A stretch of 64,000 nucleotides of DNA from Lutibacter sp. B2 (lineage in GTDB: Bacteria; Bacillota; Clostridia; Peptostreptococcales; Thermotaleaceae): assembly GCA_015686845.1 (NCBI GenBank), contig JADPRS010000009.1, positions 1 through 64,000 on the forward strand, read 5' to 3'. How positions within the stretch are numbered: position 1 is the first letter of the stretch; each line of letters begins with the position of its first letter. The notes under the pieces were generated by a model. That model saw nothing but the letters and a program-made list of their open reading frames with translations. It made no database searches and was not told where the DNA came from. The translations under genes were made by a program, and so were the position numbers. Below are positions 45,541 to 51,641 of the stretch, in pieces.

Positions 45541-45569
45541 ATTATATCCAACTAACTACAAAATAGCAA
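45541..45569 (-). promoter_or_regulatory. tsaD promoter
   Basis: -35 TTGCTA (45564-45569), 17-base spacer, -10 TATAAT (45541-45546). It touches the 3' end of the preceding gene. Confidence 0.72.
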
Positions 45570-45574
45570 AACCT

Positions 45575-45997
45575 CTAATATAAGTCTTGTCGATCTTCTT
45601 GTATTTCCTTTTGTTGCTGTATTTGTTCCCGTACAACAAGTTCTTCCTTGATCCTTTTAAACTTTTTATCTTTCGTCAAATTCATAATCTTATAATTCCC
45701 CATAGATACGGCTGCAACAAATATACTATTAATAAAAATCAAAAACAACATTTCTATAAGTGAATTATGAAACGCAATAGAATTTTTACTCCACAAGCTG
45801 TAATGATGCATACTTACTACAAGACTAGATGCAAATAATGTAATTAATTTAGGAATTTTTTTGTTCTCATTTTCTGCTAAAAATATTTCTTTAATTACTT
45901 GAGTAATTAAATTCACAGCCAAAACCATCGCTGTGACAGAGGAAAAAAAATCCATGTTAAATAAATTTACCGTTTGTGTTGGATCTAAATAATTCAT
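45575..45997 (-). CDS. Small uncharacterised membrane protein
   Basis: I do not recognise this 140-residue protein. Three hydrophobic segments are visible (about residues 14-35, 50-65, 80-98), followed by a basic, glutamine-rich tail of about 35 residues (KKFKRIKEELVVREQIQQQK). A membrane protein with a charged cytoplasmic tail, holin-like in size, but nothing phage-like surrounds it. GAGAGGAGG precedes the ATG by six bases, a strong translation signal. It precedes tsaD on the same strand. Confidence 0.7.
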   Translation of the reverse strand: MNYLDPTQTVNLFNMDFFSSVTAMVLAVNLITQVIKEIFLAENENKKIPKLITLFASSLVVSMHHYSLWSKNSIAFHNSLIEMLFLIFINSIFVAAVSMGNYKIMNLTKDKKFKRIKEELVVREQIQQQKEIQEDRQDLY

Positions 45998-46138
45998 TTA
46001 AATCCTCCTCTCAAAAACATTTACATACTTCAATATATGCAAAATTATTATCTTGTGTTACTTGTTCCCGATAAATAATTTTTATTGTTTGTGAGATAAT
46101 AATCATAGGTTGAAAATTATAAGTGAAAGGAAGATTCT

Positions 46139-46306
46139 ATGAAGAAAAAACAATCATTTTTTAATAAACTACGTAACGATAACATTCTATCAGATGGAAT
46201 GCTCTCACAAATTGATGAAACAGATTTGGTAAATATGATCATGACAGAACAATCATCTTTAAGCTCTTTTATTCCCCCTGACCCTCATCAAGATTTAGCA
46301 CCATAA
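46139..46306 (+). CDS. Small hypothetical protein, 55 residues
   Basis: A short ORF opening MKKKQSFFNKLRNDN and ending PPDPHQDLAP, mostly polar with an acidic middle. AAAGGAAG lies five bases before the ATG, and the stop runs into a 15-bp perfect hairpin, so it looks expressed. No family is recognised and there is no membrane or signal segment. It is divergent from the membrane protein at 45575 and convergent with crcB. Confidence 0.55.
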   Translation: MKKKQSFFNKLRNDNILSDGMLSQIDETDLVNMIMTEQSSLSSFIPPDPHQDLAP

Positions 46307-46339
46307 GTTAAACCCTTGAGTAACTCAAGGGTTTAACTT
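46305..46339. terminator. Hairpin between the small ORF and crcB, probable bidirectional terminator
   Basis: A 16-bp inverted repeat (46305-46320 / 46324-46339) with TAA loop. It is the only stop signal for both convergent units, but a T-run is lacking on both sides, which lowers confidence. Confidence 0.5.
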
Positions 46340-46689
46340 ATATTCATTCCTACCCAAGCACCAAAAATACCCAATGTTATAGATAATAGGACATATACCC
46401 CTCCTTGAATATATAATTTTTTTTCAATGAATCCAATGGTTTCATAACCGAATGTAGAAAAAGTAGTATATGCTCCTAAAAACCCTACGCCTAGTAGCAT
46501 CCAAATTGTAGTTGAAATATCTTTACTCCTATAAAGGTTCATCAAAATTCCAAGCAGGATACATCCTGATATATTAATCAAAAAGGTAGCATATGAAAAA
46601 TCACTAGCAGTTCTTGATGCAATGAATTTTCCAATATAAAATCGCATAATTGCACCAAACATACCACCAATACCAACAAGAATCTCCAT
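46333..46689 (-). CDS. crcB: Fluoride channel CrcB/FluC, copy 1
   Basis: Fluc proteins expel fluoride through dual-topology dimers. This 118-residue, four-helix protein has GGMFGAIMRFYIG, TFLINISGCILLGIL and GFLGAYTTFSTFGYE, which contain the conserved Arg, Asn and pore Phe/Thr residues. It lies 11 bases after a second crcB, and paired copies in Firmicutes can form heterodimers. It is last in the tsaE-tsaB-rimI-crcB-crcB operon. No fluoride riboswitch is seen. Confidence 0.93.
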   Translation of the reverse strand: MEILVGIGGMFGAIMRFYIGKFIASRTASDFSYATFLINISGCILLGILMNLYRSKDISTTIWMLLGVGFLGAYTTFSTFGYETIGFIEKKLYIQGGVYVLLSITLGIFGAWVGMNIS

Positions 46690-46700
46690 ACTAAACCTCC

Positions 46701-47066
46701 CTAATTTTCTCTTGCTATCCTAATTCCAACCCAACACATGGCAATTCCCATAATTATGCTACTTCCTATGTATAACAAAAACATTCCAATTTGTTGTTGT
46801 TCAATTAATTTAACACTTTCCACACAAAATGTAGAAAAAGTAGTAAACCCTCCTGCAACTCCTGTAGAAATCCCTAAACGAACTTCATTAGAAAGTTTCC
46901 ATCTTTTAGCTGTCACCGTCAAAAACCATCCTAAAAAAAAGCATCCTAATAAATTAATAATACAAGTTCCTAATGGAAATCCTTTTAGAGGAGGGATTAA
47001 TTGTCCTATGAAATACCTTCCTAATGCCCCAAAAAAACCTCCAATCCCCACCGAAATCCCATTCAA
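46701..47066 (-). CDS. crcB: Fluoride channel CrcB/FluC, copy 2
   Basis: A 121-residue paralog of the following gene, with GGFFGALGRYFIGQ, TCIINLLGCFFLGWF and GVAGGFTTFSTFCVE. Charged residues are arranged differently from copy 1 (for example TAKRWKLSNEVR in the central loop), consistent with opposite membrane orientation in a heterodimer. It starts 16 bases after the rimI stop, so it depends on the tsaE promoter. Confidence 0.93.
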   Translation of the reverse strand: MNGISVGIGGFFGALGRYFIGQLIPPLKGFPLGTCIINLLGCFFLGWFLTVTAKRWKLSNEVRLGISTGVAGGFTTFSTFCVESVKLIEQQQIGMFLLYIGSSIIMGIAMCWVGIRIAREN

Positions 47067-47082
47067 ATTTTTAATCCCCTTT

Positions 47083-47526
47083 CTATCTCTTCCACATAAT
47101 CACTGCATCTTCCCCATTATCTTCATAATACTTAGGTCTGATCCCACAATTCTCAAATCCATATTTTTCATAAAGATCCTGTGCATCTACATTGGATTTT
47201 CTAACTTCAAGGGTCATATTATAAACATCTTCTTTACAAGCTAAATCAATAAGCCCCTTTACAATTTCTTTTGCGTATCCTCTTCTCCTTTTATCTGGAT
47301 AAACAGCAATATTCGTAATATGGCCCTCATCTACTATAATCCACACGCCTCCATATCCTACAATTTCCCCCTCTTCCTCAACAACTACATATCTTGCTAA
47401 AGGATTGTTATTCATCTCATTTTTAAAAGATTCTTTACTCCAAGGATCTTTAAAACATTTTTTTTCAACTTCTACTACAGCATCAATATCTTCATTTCCC
47501 ATTCTACGTAAATTAAATTTCACCAT
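47083..47526 (-). CDS. rimI: Ribosomal protein bS18 alanine N-acetyltransferase RimI
   Basis: A GNAT acetyltransferase of about 147 residues. LRRMGNEDIDAVVEVEKKCF is the RimI opening, WSKESFKNEM follows, TNIAVYPDKRRRGYAKEIV is the acetyl-CoA-binding motif A, and LEVRKSNVDAQDLYEKYGF is motif B. The gene overlaps the end of tsaB. Several starts are possible (GTG 47535, ATG 47529, ATG 47526) and no ribosome site decides; I use 47526. The tsaE-tsaB-rimI order is conserved in Firmicutes. Confidence 0.92.
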   Translation of the reverse strand: MVKFNLRRMGNEDIDAVVEVEKKCFKDPWSKESFKNEMNNNPLARYVVVEEEGEIVGYGGVWIIVDEGHITNIAVYPDKRRRGYAKEIVKGLIDLACKEDVYNMTLEVRKSNVDAQDLYEKYGFENCGIRPKYYEDNGEDAVIMWKR

Positions 47527-48238
47527 CATCTTCACATCTTTTCATTTTTGCTTCATATTGTCTTTCTGCTTCAGATTTTCGTAAGTATTCTGGAACTAAC
47601 GAATAGAAACTTTGCGTGTCGCCTTCCTTTGCTTTCTTAAGTGCAAGCTGTGCAACAGAAGAAGCCCTTGGCATCCTAATGGTATTTGGACCTATTTCTA
47701 CACGATCTTTTAAATTTTCTACTAGCTTATCCTTATTTTTTATAGCTCCATCTCCAACAAATACAATACTTTCAGGTCTAGGTACTAATTTTTCTATTAA
47801 CTCATCAATAGAAATTGCCATGGGCTTTTCTATTACCTCAAGCATTCCATGATCCCACTTATAAACTGCAGTATATACCTGATCTCTTCTTGCATCTAAT
47901 AACGGACATACCAATCCATTTGAAAAAGGTACATTCATAGCCAATGCATCTAAAGTAGAAACCCCTACGATTGGAATATTCATAGTGTGTGCTAGCCCCT
48001 TTGCAGTAGCAACGCCAATTCTAAGCCCTGTGAAAGAACCTGGCCCTTCAGCCACTGCAATCAACTCTATATCTTTTATAGAAACTTCACAGCTTTTTAA
48101 AAGCATATCAATTGCAGGCATCAACTTTTGAGAATGGGTCATTTTATGATTAATAATTTGTTCCCCTATTAATTGATCATCATTCATTATCGCAACGGTA
48201 CAAACGATTGATGACGTATCTAATGCTAAAATCATCAT
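47513..48238 (-). CDS. tsaB: tRNA threonylcarbamoyladenosine complex subunit TsaB
   Basis: TsaB is the pseudo-kinase partner of TsaD. It has ILALDTSSIVCTVAIM, HSQKLMPAIDMLL, VAEGPGSFTGLRIGVATAKG and PLLDARRDQVYTAVY in family order, and lacks TsaD's metal histidines. The 241-residue length is normal. It overlaps tsaE by four bases (ATGA) and rimI at the other end, so the three are co-translated. Confidence 0.96.
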   Translation of the reverse strand: MMILALDTSSIVCTVAIMNDDQLIGEQIINHKMTHSQKLMPAIDMLLKSCEVSIKDIELIAVAEGPGSFTGLRIGVATAKGLAHTMNIPIVGVSTLDALAMNVPFSNGLVCPLLDARRDQVYTAVYKWDHGMLEVIEKPMAISIDELIEKLVPRPESIVFVGDGAIKNKDKLVENLKDRVEIGPNTIRMPRASSVAQLALKKAKEGDTQSFYSLVPEYLRKSEAERQYEAKMKRCEDDGEI

Positions 48239-48696
48239 ATTTTTTTCAACTCCTCAATTATGTTTTTAAAATGTTCTGTGGTAGCTTTCATTTCAATTTT
48301 CCTTATATTCTCATGATCATCTCTTTTAATATCAATCCAAAGATGTTCTTTAGGAATGATCTCTTCAATGATGGATGCCCACTCTATAATACATACTCCA
48401 TCTCCATAAAAGTATTCTTCATATCCTAAGTCTTCCATTTCTTCTACAGAACCTATCCTATATACGTCAAAATGATACAAAGGAAGCCTTCCCATATATT
48501 CTTGAATGATAGAAAATGTAGGACTTGTAACATGTTCATCCACTTCAAGTCCCTTCGCAATGGCTTTACTCATTGCCGTTTTTCCTGCCCCCAAATCACC
48601 CGTAAGGCAAATGATATCTCCTTTTTTAAGCAAAGTTCCTAGTTTGTATCCTAAATCATATGTTTTTTGTTCATTATTACTTATCATTGTATTCAA
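48235..48696 (-). CDS. tsaE: tRNA threonylcarbamoyladenosine ATPase TsaE
   Basis: TsaE is the small ATPase of the t6A complex. CLTGDLGAGKTAMSKAIAKG is the Walker A region, SPTFSIIQEYMG is the switch, and LYHFDVYRIGSVEEMEDLGYEEYF and IIEWASI follow. The start is unclear: GAGG precedes TTG codons at 48699 and 48696 by 5 and 8 bases, while an ATG at 48687 is 17 bases away. I use the TTG at 48696. A near-consensus promoter lies about 50 bases upstream. Confidence 0.94.
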   Translation of the reverse strand: MNTMISNNEQKTYDLGYKLGTLLKKGDIICLTGDLGAGKTAMSKAIAKGLEVDEHVTSPTFSIIQEYMGRLPLYHFDVYRIGSVEEMEDLGYEEYFYGDGVCIIEWASIIEEIIPKEHLWIDIKRDDHENIRKIEMKATTEHFKNIIEELKKI

Positions 48697-48752
48697 CAAC
48701 TGCACCTCAATTCAAATCTATTTGTAGTTATTTTGTCCAAAATCATACAATC

Positions 48753-48781
48753 ATTATATACTTTATAAAAAAATGCTTCAA
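48753..48781 (-). promoter_or_regulatory. Promoter of tsaE-tsaB-rimI-crcB-crcB
   Basis: -35 TTGAAG (48776-48781), 17-base spacer, -10 TATAAT (48753-48758). It abuts the ribU terminator. Confidence 0.8.
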
Positions 48782-48782
48782 T

Positions 48783-48827
48783 AAAAAAACACATTGTAGG
48801 CAAGAAGCATTTCCCGCACAATGTGTT
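48783..48827 (-). terminator. Terminator after ribU
   Basis: A 10-bp stem (48788-48797 / 48818-48827) with a 20-base loop, followed on the minus strand by seven T. A second pairing, AATGCTTC with GAAGCATT, could compete with it. Confidence 0.75.
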
Positions 48828-48838
48828 CTTTATTCATT

Positions 48839-49468
48839 CTATTTACTTTTTAACACGGGCGATAACTTTTTATAAAGAAGGAATGTAAAGATAGAAACAA
48901 TAATCCCCTTTAAAATATTAAATGGAATAATACCATAATATACTAAAGTTTTTAGGTCAACAATCGCAGAATTCGCTGCAGAACTCCATGCAATAATTTG
49001 CTCAAGAGGCATTATTTTAGCGTAAAAAGGAAGTAATATGAAATAATTAAAAATACCACCTACGATGGTCATCATAATCGTTCCAATAAGCATCCCTACC
49101 ACAGCAGACTTTTTACTTCTATGTTTGTTATACATAATACTCGTTGGAATAACCAGTGCTATTCCGATAAGAAAATTCGCAAGTTCTCCTACCCCACCTG
49201 TAGTGGTTTTTGTAATTAAATGTAATACATTTTTTATAAGCTCAATCATAATTCCTGCTACAGGGCCTAATGCTAATCCACCAATTAATGCAGGTATGTC
49301 ACTAATATCCAATTTTAAAAAACCTGGAAAGAAGAATAGCGGCATTTCAATAAACATGATTACATATGCAAAAACTGACAATATAGCAATTTTCGTAAGT
49401 GCTTGGGTACTCCCTACTGATTTAAAACCAAATTTTCCTTTTTCAATTGTTGAAGTTCTATTCATCAT
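48839..49468 (-). CDS. ribU: Riboflavin ECF transporter S component RibU
   Basis: RibU is the substrate-binding membrane subunit of the energy-coupling-factor riboflavin importer. The 209-residue protein has about six membrane segments. FPGFLKLDISDIPALIGGLA, GPVAGIMIELIKNVLHL and GELANFLIG are the family's markers. AAGGAGG lies seven bases before the first of two ATGs. An FMN riboswitch with terminator precedes it, which independently confirms a riboflavin role. The energising EcfAAT proteins must be encoded elsewhere. Confidence 0.95.
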   Translation of the reverse strand: MMNRTSTIEKGKFGFKSVGSTQALTKIAILSVFAYVIMFIEMPLFFFPGFLKLDISDIPALIGGLALGPVAGIMIELIKNVLHLITKTTTGGVGELANFLIGIALVIPTSIMYNKHRSKKSAVVGMLIGTIMMTIVGGIFNYFILLPFYAKIMPLEQIIAWSSAANSAIVDLKTLVYYGIIPFNILKGIIVSIFTFLLYKKLSPVLKSK

Positions 49469-49520
49469 AGTAATTCCTCCTTTTCAGCAATCCCCATGGC
49501 GTCAGCTTATATTGCAATGC

Positions 49521-49550
49521 AAAAACGCCCGAAAGTAAACCTTCGGGCGT
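49521..49550 (-). terminator. Expression-platform terminator of the FMN riboswitch
   Basis: A perfect 9-bp GC-rich stem, ACGCCCGAA (49525-49533) with 49542-49550, and five T on the minus strand. It lies between the aptamer and ribU. Confidence 0.85.
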
Positions 49551-49576
49551 AAAATATCAAGCATAAAAAATCCTGC

Positions 49577-49690
49577 CATCTTCTCTCATCCAGACTATAC
49601 TGTCGGTACTGGAATTTCACCAGTTCAGCAACCATTGTCGCTCGCGGACTTTACCGCCGGTAGGGAATTACACCCTGCCCCGAAGACTAC
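49577..49690 (-). promoter_or_regulatory. FMN riboswitch (RFN element)
   Basis: On the minus strand the RFN core is complete: TCTTCGGGGCAGGGTG, then ATTCCCTACCGGCGGT, then AGTCCGCGAGCG, then CAGTATAGTCTGGATGAGAG and the closing GAAGATG that pairs with the 5' end. FMN should promote termination at 49521-49550 and shut off riboflavin uptake. Confidence 0.96.
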
Positions 49691-49721
49691 CTACTCTATT
49701 TTATTTTTTTATTACATATTA

Positions 49722-49750
49722 AGTATAACTTAATTAATAATCTTTTTCAA
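49722..49750 (-). promoter_or_regulatory. Promoter of the FMN riboswitch-ribU transcript
   Basis: -35 TTGAAA (49745-49750), 17-base spacer, -10 TATACT (49722-49727). The -35 lies in the last codons of the upstream membrane-protein gene. Confidence 0.72.
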
Positions 49751-50228
49751 GTATAGGTTCTCTAACAATTTTCCTCAAAAGTACAGACTCTTCTAACAAA
49801 GAATATTTGTGCTTCTTACACACATAAACAATCCCCGCAAGTACGAAATTATGAGGTAAAAACAATAAAACCCTTTCCCAGTCCATATAAAAAACATGCG
49901 TAACATTTACATGCATAAGAATCGTCACAGTGCCTTCTACCAAAAATACGATAACAAATGAAATTAATACAGAAATAACTGCTACTCTATATCTAACTTT
50001 AATAATAAAATATGTATAATTAATAAGAGTAATAATATGAATTATAGAATGTACTCCAAAAGGACTATATCTTCTAATAAAATACGAAGTTATTCCTTGT
50101 AAAACACCTACCCCTATCACCTGTTTCGTTGAAACATCTTCTTCTACCAAGCAAAGTCCTGCCCACAACATAAAAATTGCTTCAGGAATAGAACCAAGTA
50201 TGACTACCTTTATTGGCATATTATCCAT
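49734..50228 (-). CDS. Uncharacterised integral membrane protein
   Basis: A 164-residue protein with about five hydrophobic segments covering residues 8-135 and a short basic tail. SPFGVHSIIHIITLINYTYF and EGTVTILMH are among the more polar parts. It resembles the membrane input regions found before some sensor kinases, but no kinase domain follows, so the resemblance may be superficial. AAAGGGG lies eight bases before the ATG. I cannot name a family. Confidence 0.7.
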   Translation of the reverse strand: MDNMPIKVVILGSIPEAIFMLWAGLCLVEEDVSTKQVIGVGVLQGITSYFIRRYSPFGVHSIIHIITLINYTYFIIKVRYRVAVISVLISFVIVFLVEGTVTILMHVNVTHVFYMDWERVLLFLPHNFVLAGIVYVCKKHKYSLLEESVLLRKIVREPILEKDY

Positions 50229-50319
50229 TCATAGATCCCCTTTAGCCTTCATTTTCTCCTTACTATATATTTATATTCAACATAGTAAACGTAATTCCTT
50301 CTATCTCAGAAAAACAATA

Positions 50320-50329
50320 GGGACGGTTC
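50320..50329 (+). repeat. Single REP-like core GGGACGGTTC
   Basis: The same core as in the tandem copies at 8185-8228. It lies 160 bases downstream of the RAYT gene. Confidence 0.55.
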
Positions 50330-50489
50330 ATTAAAATTCAACAACAAAAATATTCCTTTAGATCATAAAATCTCACTTATTCCTTTGATTTCATACATAA
50401 ATTTATCCTACTACTAAATTTTTAAGCACAACAATTAATCTGCGTCTAAACATAAACCCAGATTATTTACTTATGCTATTCAGTTTTTC

Positions 50490-51395
50490 CTACATCACCA
50501 AAAATTCTTCTAGCATTTTATTATATTTGTCTTCACTAAAAATCAGTTCAAAACCTCTAAAACATAGACTAGCAATCCTTCCTTGTGTTATATTTCCTAT
50601 TGTTTTACATATTTCCTTGTGTGAAAAATCACAAAATCTTCTCATCAAGAATGCACACAAAGCCTTACTATTTGTTGCTTCTCTATTGTATTTTATAAAG
50701 ATCTTTCTCTTATCTATTTTTGTGTATCGGCTAACAAAGTCAACTATATTCTCAGGGGTAGCATCCCTTTTTAATATTACTCTTTCACTTCTATATTCTG
50801 TATTCTTTTCTATAAACTCTACATCCTTTTCCGTTACTACATCTTTATATTTATTTATAAATTCTTTATATGATTTTTTAGCTTTTTCAATTTTGGGGCT
50901 AAACATCTGTAGTATATATTTTGAATCTACTATATTGTATCTATCTTTTTTTAGTTGAAGATATATTCCTAGCGTGGAGTATTCGTATTTTTCTACACAA
51001 TGATTGTATTCTTCTATGTCTTTTGGATTGTTATGTATGTATGCTGATAATGCTAATAAATACTTATCATCATTGATGATTTTACTTTTAAATCTATCCT
51101 GAAACACATGTCCATGTCTTTTATATTTTCTGTTAAAATATTGCGCATAGCACTGGTTTATACTATGCATTATTCTTGATACATCTGCTCCATTTGCATC
51201 TATTAATAAGTGTCCATGGTTATCCATAAGACAATATGAATATATTTTAAATCCAAATTTGTATTGATATTTTTGAATTAAATAAAGGTACTTTTCTTTA
51301 TCACTATTTTCTTTGTATAGTTTTAGTTCACTTATACTACGTATCATTATATGATACATTGAATCTTCACTTTTTATTCTAGCTGTTCTTGGCAT
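50490..51395 (-). CDS. REP-associated tyrosine transposase (RAYT), Y1_Tnp family
   Basis: A 301-residue protein with an N-terminal Y1 HUH domain: PRTARIKSEDSMYHIMIRS, the metal-binding His60-Gly-His62 in LMDNHGHLLID, and the helix with the candidate nucleophile tyrosine in INQCYAQYFNRKYKRHGHVF. RAYTs are single-copy domesticated relatives of IS200/IS605 transposases that mobilise REP palindromes. The C-terminal half (about 215-290) has ALCAFLMRRFCDFSHKEICK and IGNITQGRIASLC, weakly like DnaA domain IV. GGGACAGTT repeats lie just upstream and a GGGACGGTT copy downstream. The gene appears intact. Confidence 0.9.
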   Translation of the reverse strand: MPRTARIKSEDSMYHIMIRSISELKLYKENSDKEKYLYLIQKYQYKFGFKIYSYCLMDNHGHLLIDANGADVSRIMHSINQCYAQYFNRKYKRHGHVFQDRFKSKIINDDKYLLALSAYIHNNPKDIEEYNHCVEKYEYSTLGIYLQLKKDRYNIVDSKYILQMFSPKIEKAKKSYKEFINKYKDVVTEKDVEFIEKNTEYRSERVILKRDATPENIVDFVSRYTKIDKRKIFIKYNREATNSKALCAFLMRRFCDFSHKEICKTIGNITQGRIASLCFRGFELIFSEDKYNKMLEEFLVM

Positions 51396-51463
51396 ACTTT
51401 CACCTCTCTCTATGTTAGTATGCTAAGAAATTCATTTTATATTCATATTGTTACATTATTTAT

Positions 51464-51550
51464 GAACTGTCCCTTTCTTCTGAACTGTCCCTTTCTTCTT
51501 ATTTATGAACTGTCCCTTTCTTCCATTATTTATGAACTGTCCCTTTCTTC
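51464..51550 (+). repeat. Four copies of the 17-bp REP-like unit GAACTGTCCCTTTCTTC
   Basis: Identical copies start at 51464, 51482, 51507 and 51534. Copies 1, 3 and 4 are preceded by TTATTTAT. On the other strand the unit reads GAAGAAAGGGACAGTTC and carries GGGACAGTT, one base from the GGGACGGTT repeats at 8185-8228 and 50320. They directly precede the RAYT gene. Confidence 0.85.
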
Positions 51551-51600
51551 TTCTTTCTTCTTCTTTCTTCTTTCTTCTTTCTTCTTTCTTCTTTCTTTCA
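51551..51600 (+). repeat. TTTCTTC pyrimidine microsatellite
   Basis: A 50-base run of TTTCTTC/TTCTTC units that extends the tail of the last REP-like copy. It is low-complexity and prone to slippage. Apparent plus-strand ORFs across it are artefacts. Confidence 0.8.
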
Positions 51601-51612
51601 CTTTTTTTCAAA

Positions 51613-51641
51613 AAAAAAGGATGGCTATGCCATCCTTTTTT
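51613..51641 (-). terminator. Terminator overlapping the tex stop codon
   Basis: A perfect 13-bp stem (51613-51625 / 51629-51641) with a three-base loop; the minus-strand arm ends in six T and more follow. The last tex codons form part of the stem. Confidence 0.85.

Noticed and set aside
45575-45997. Phage holin
   Set aside because: Size and three membrane segments fit loosely, but there is no lysin or phage gene around and no family motif.
46680-47090. Fluoride riboswitch before crcB
   Set aside because: Gaps between rimI, crcB and crcB are only 11-16 bases, too short for an aptamer.
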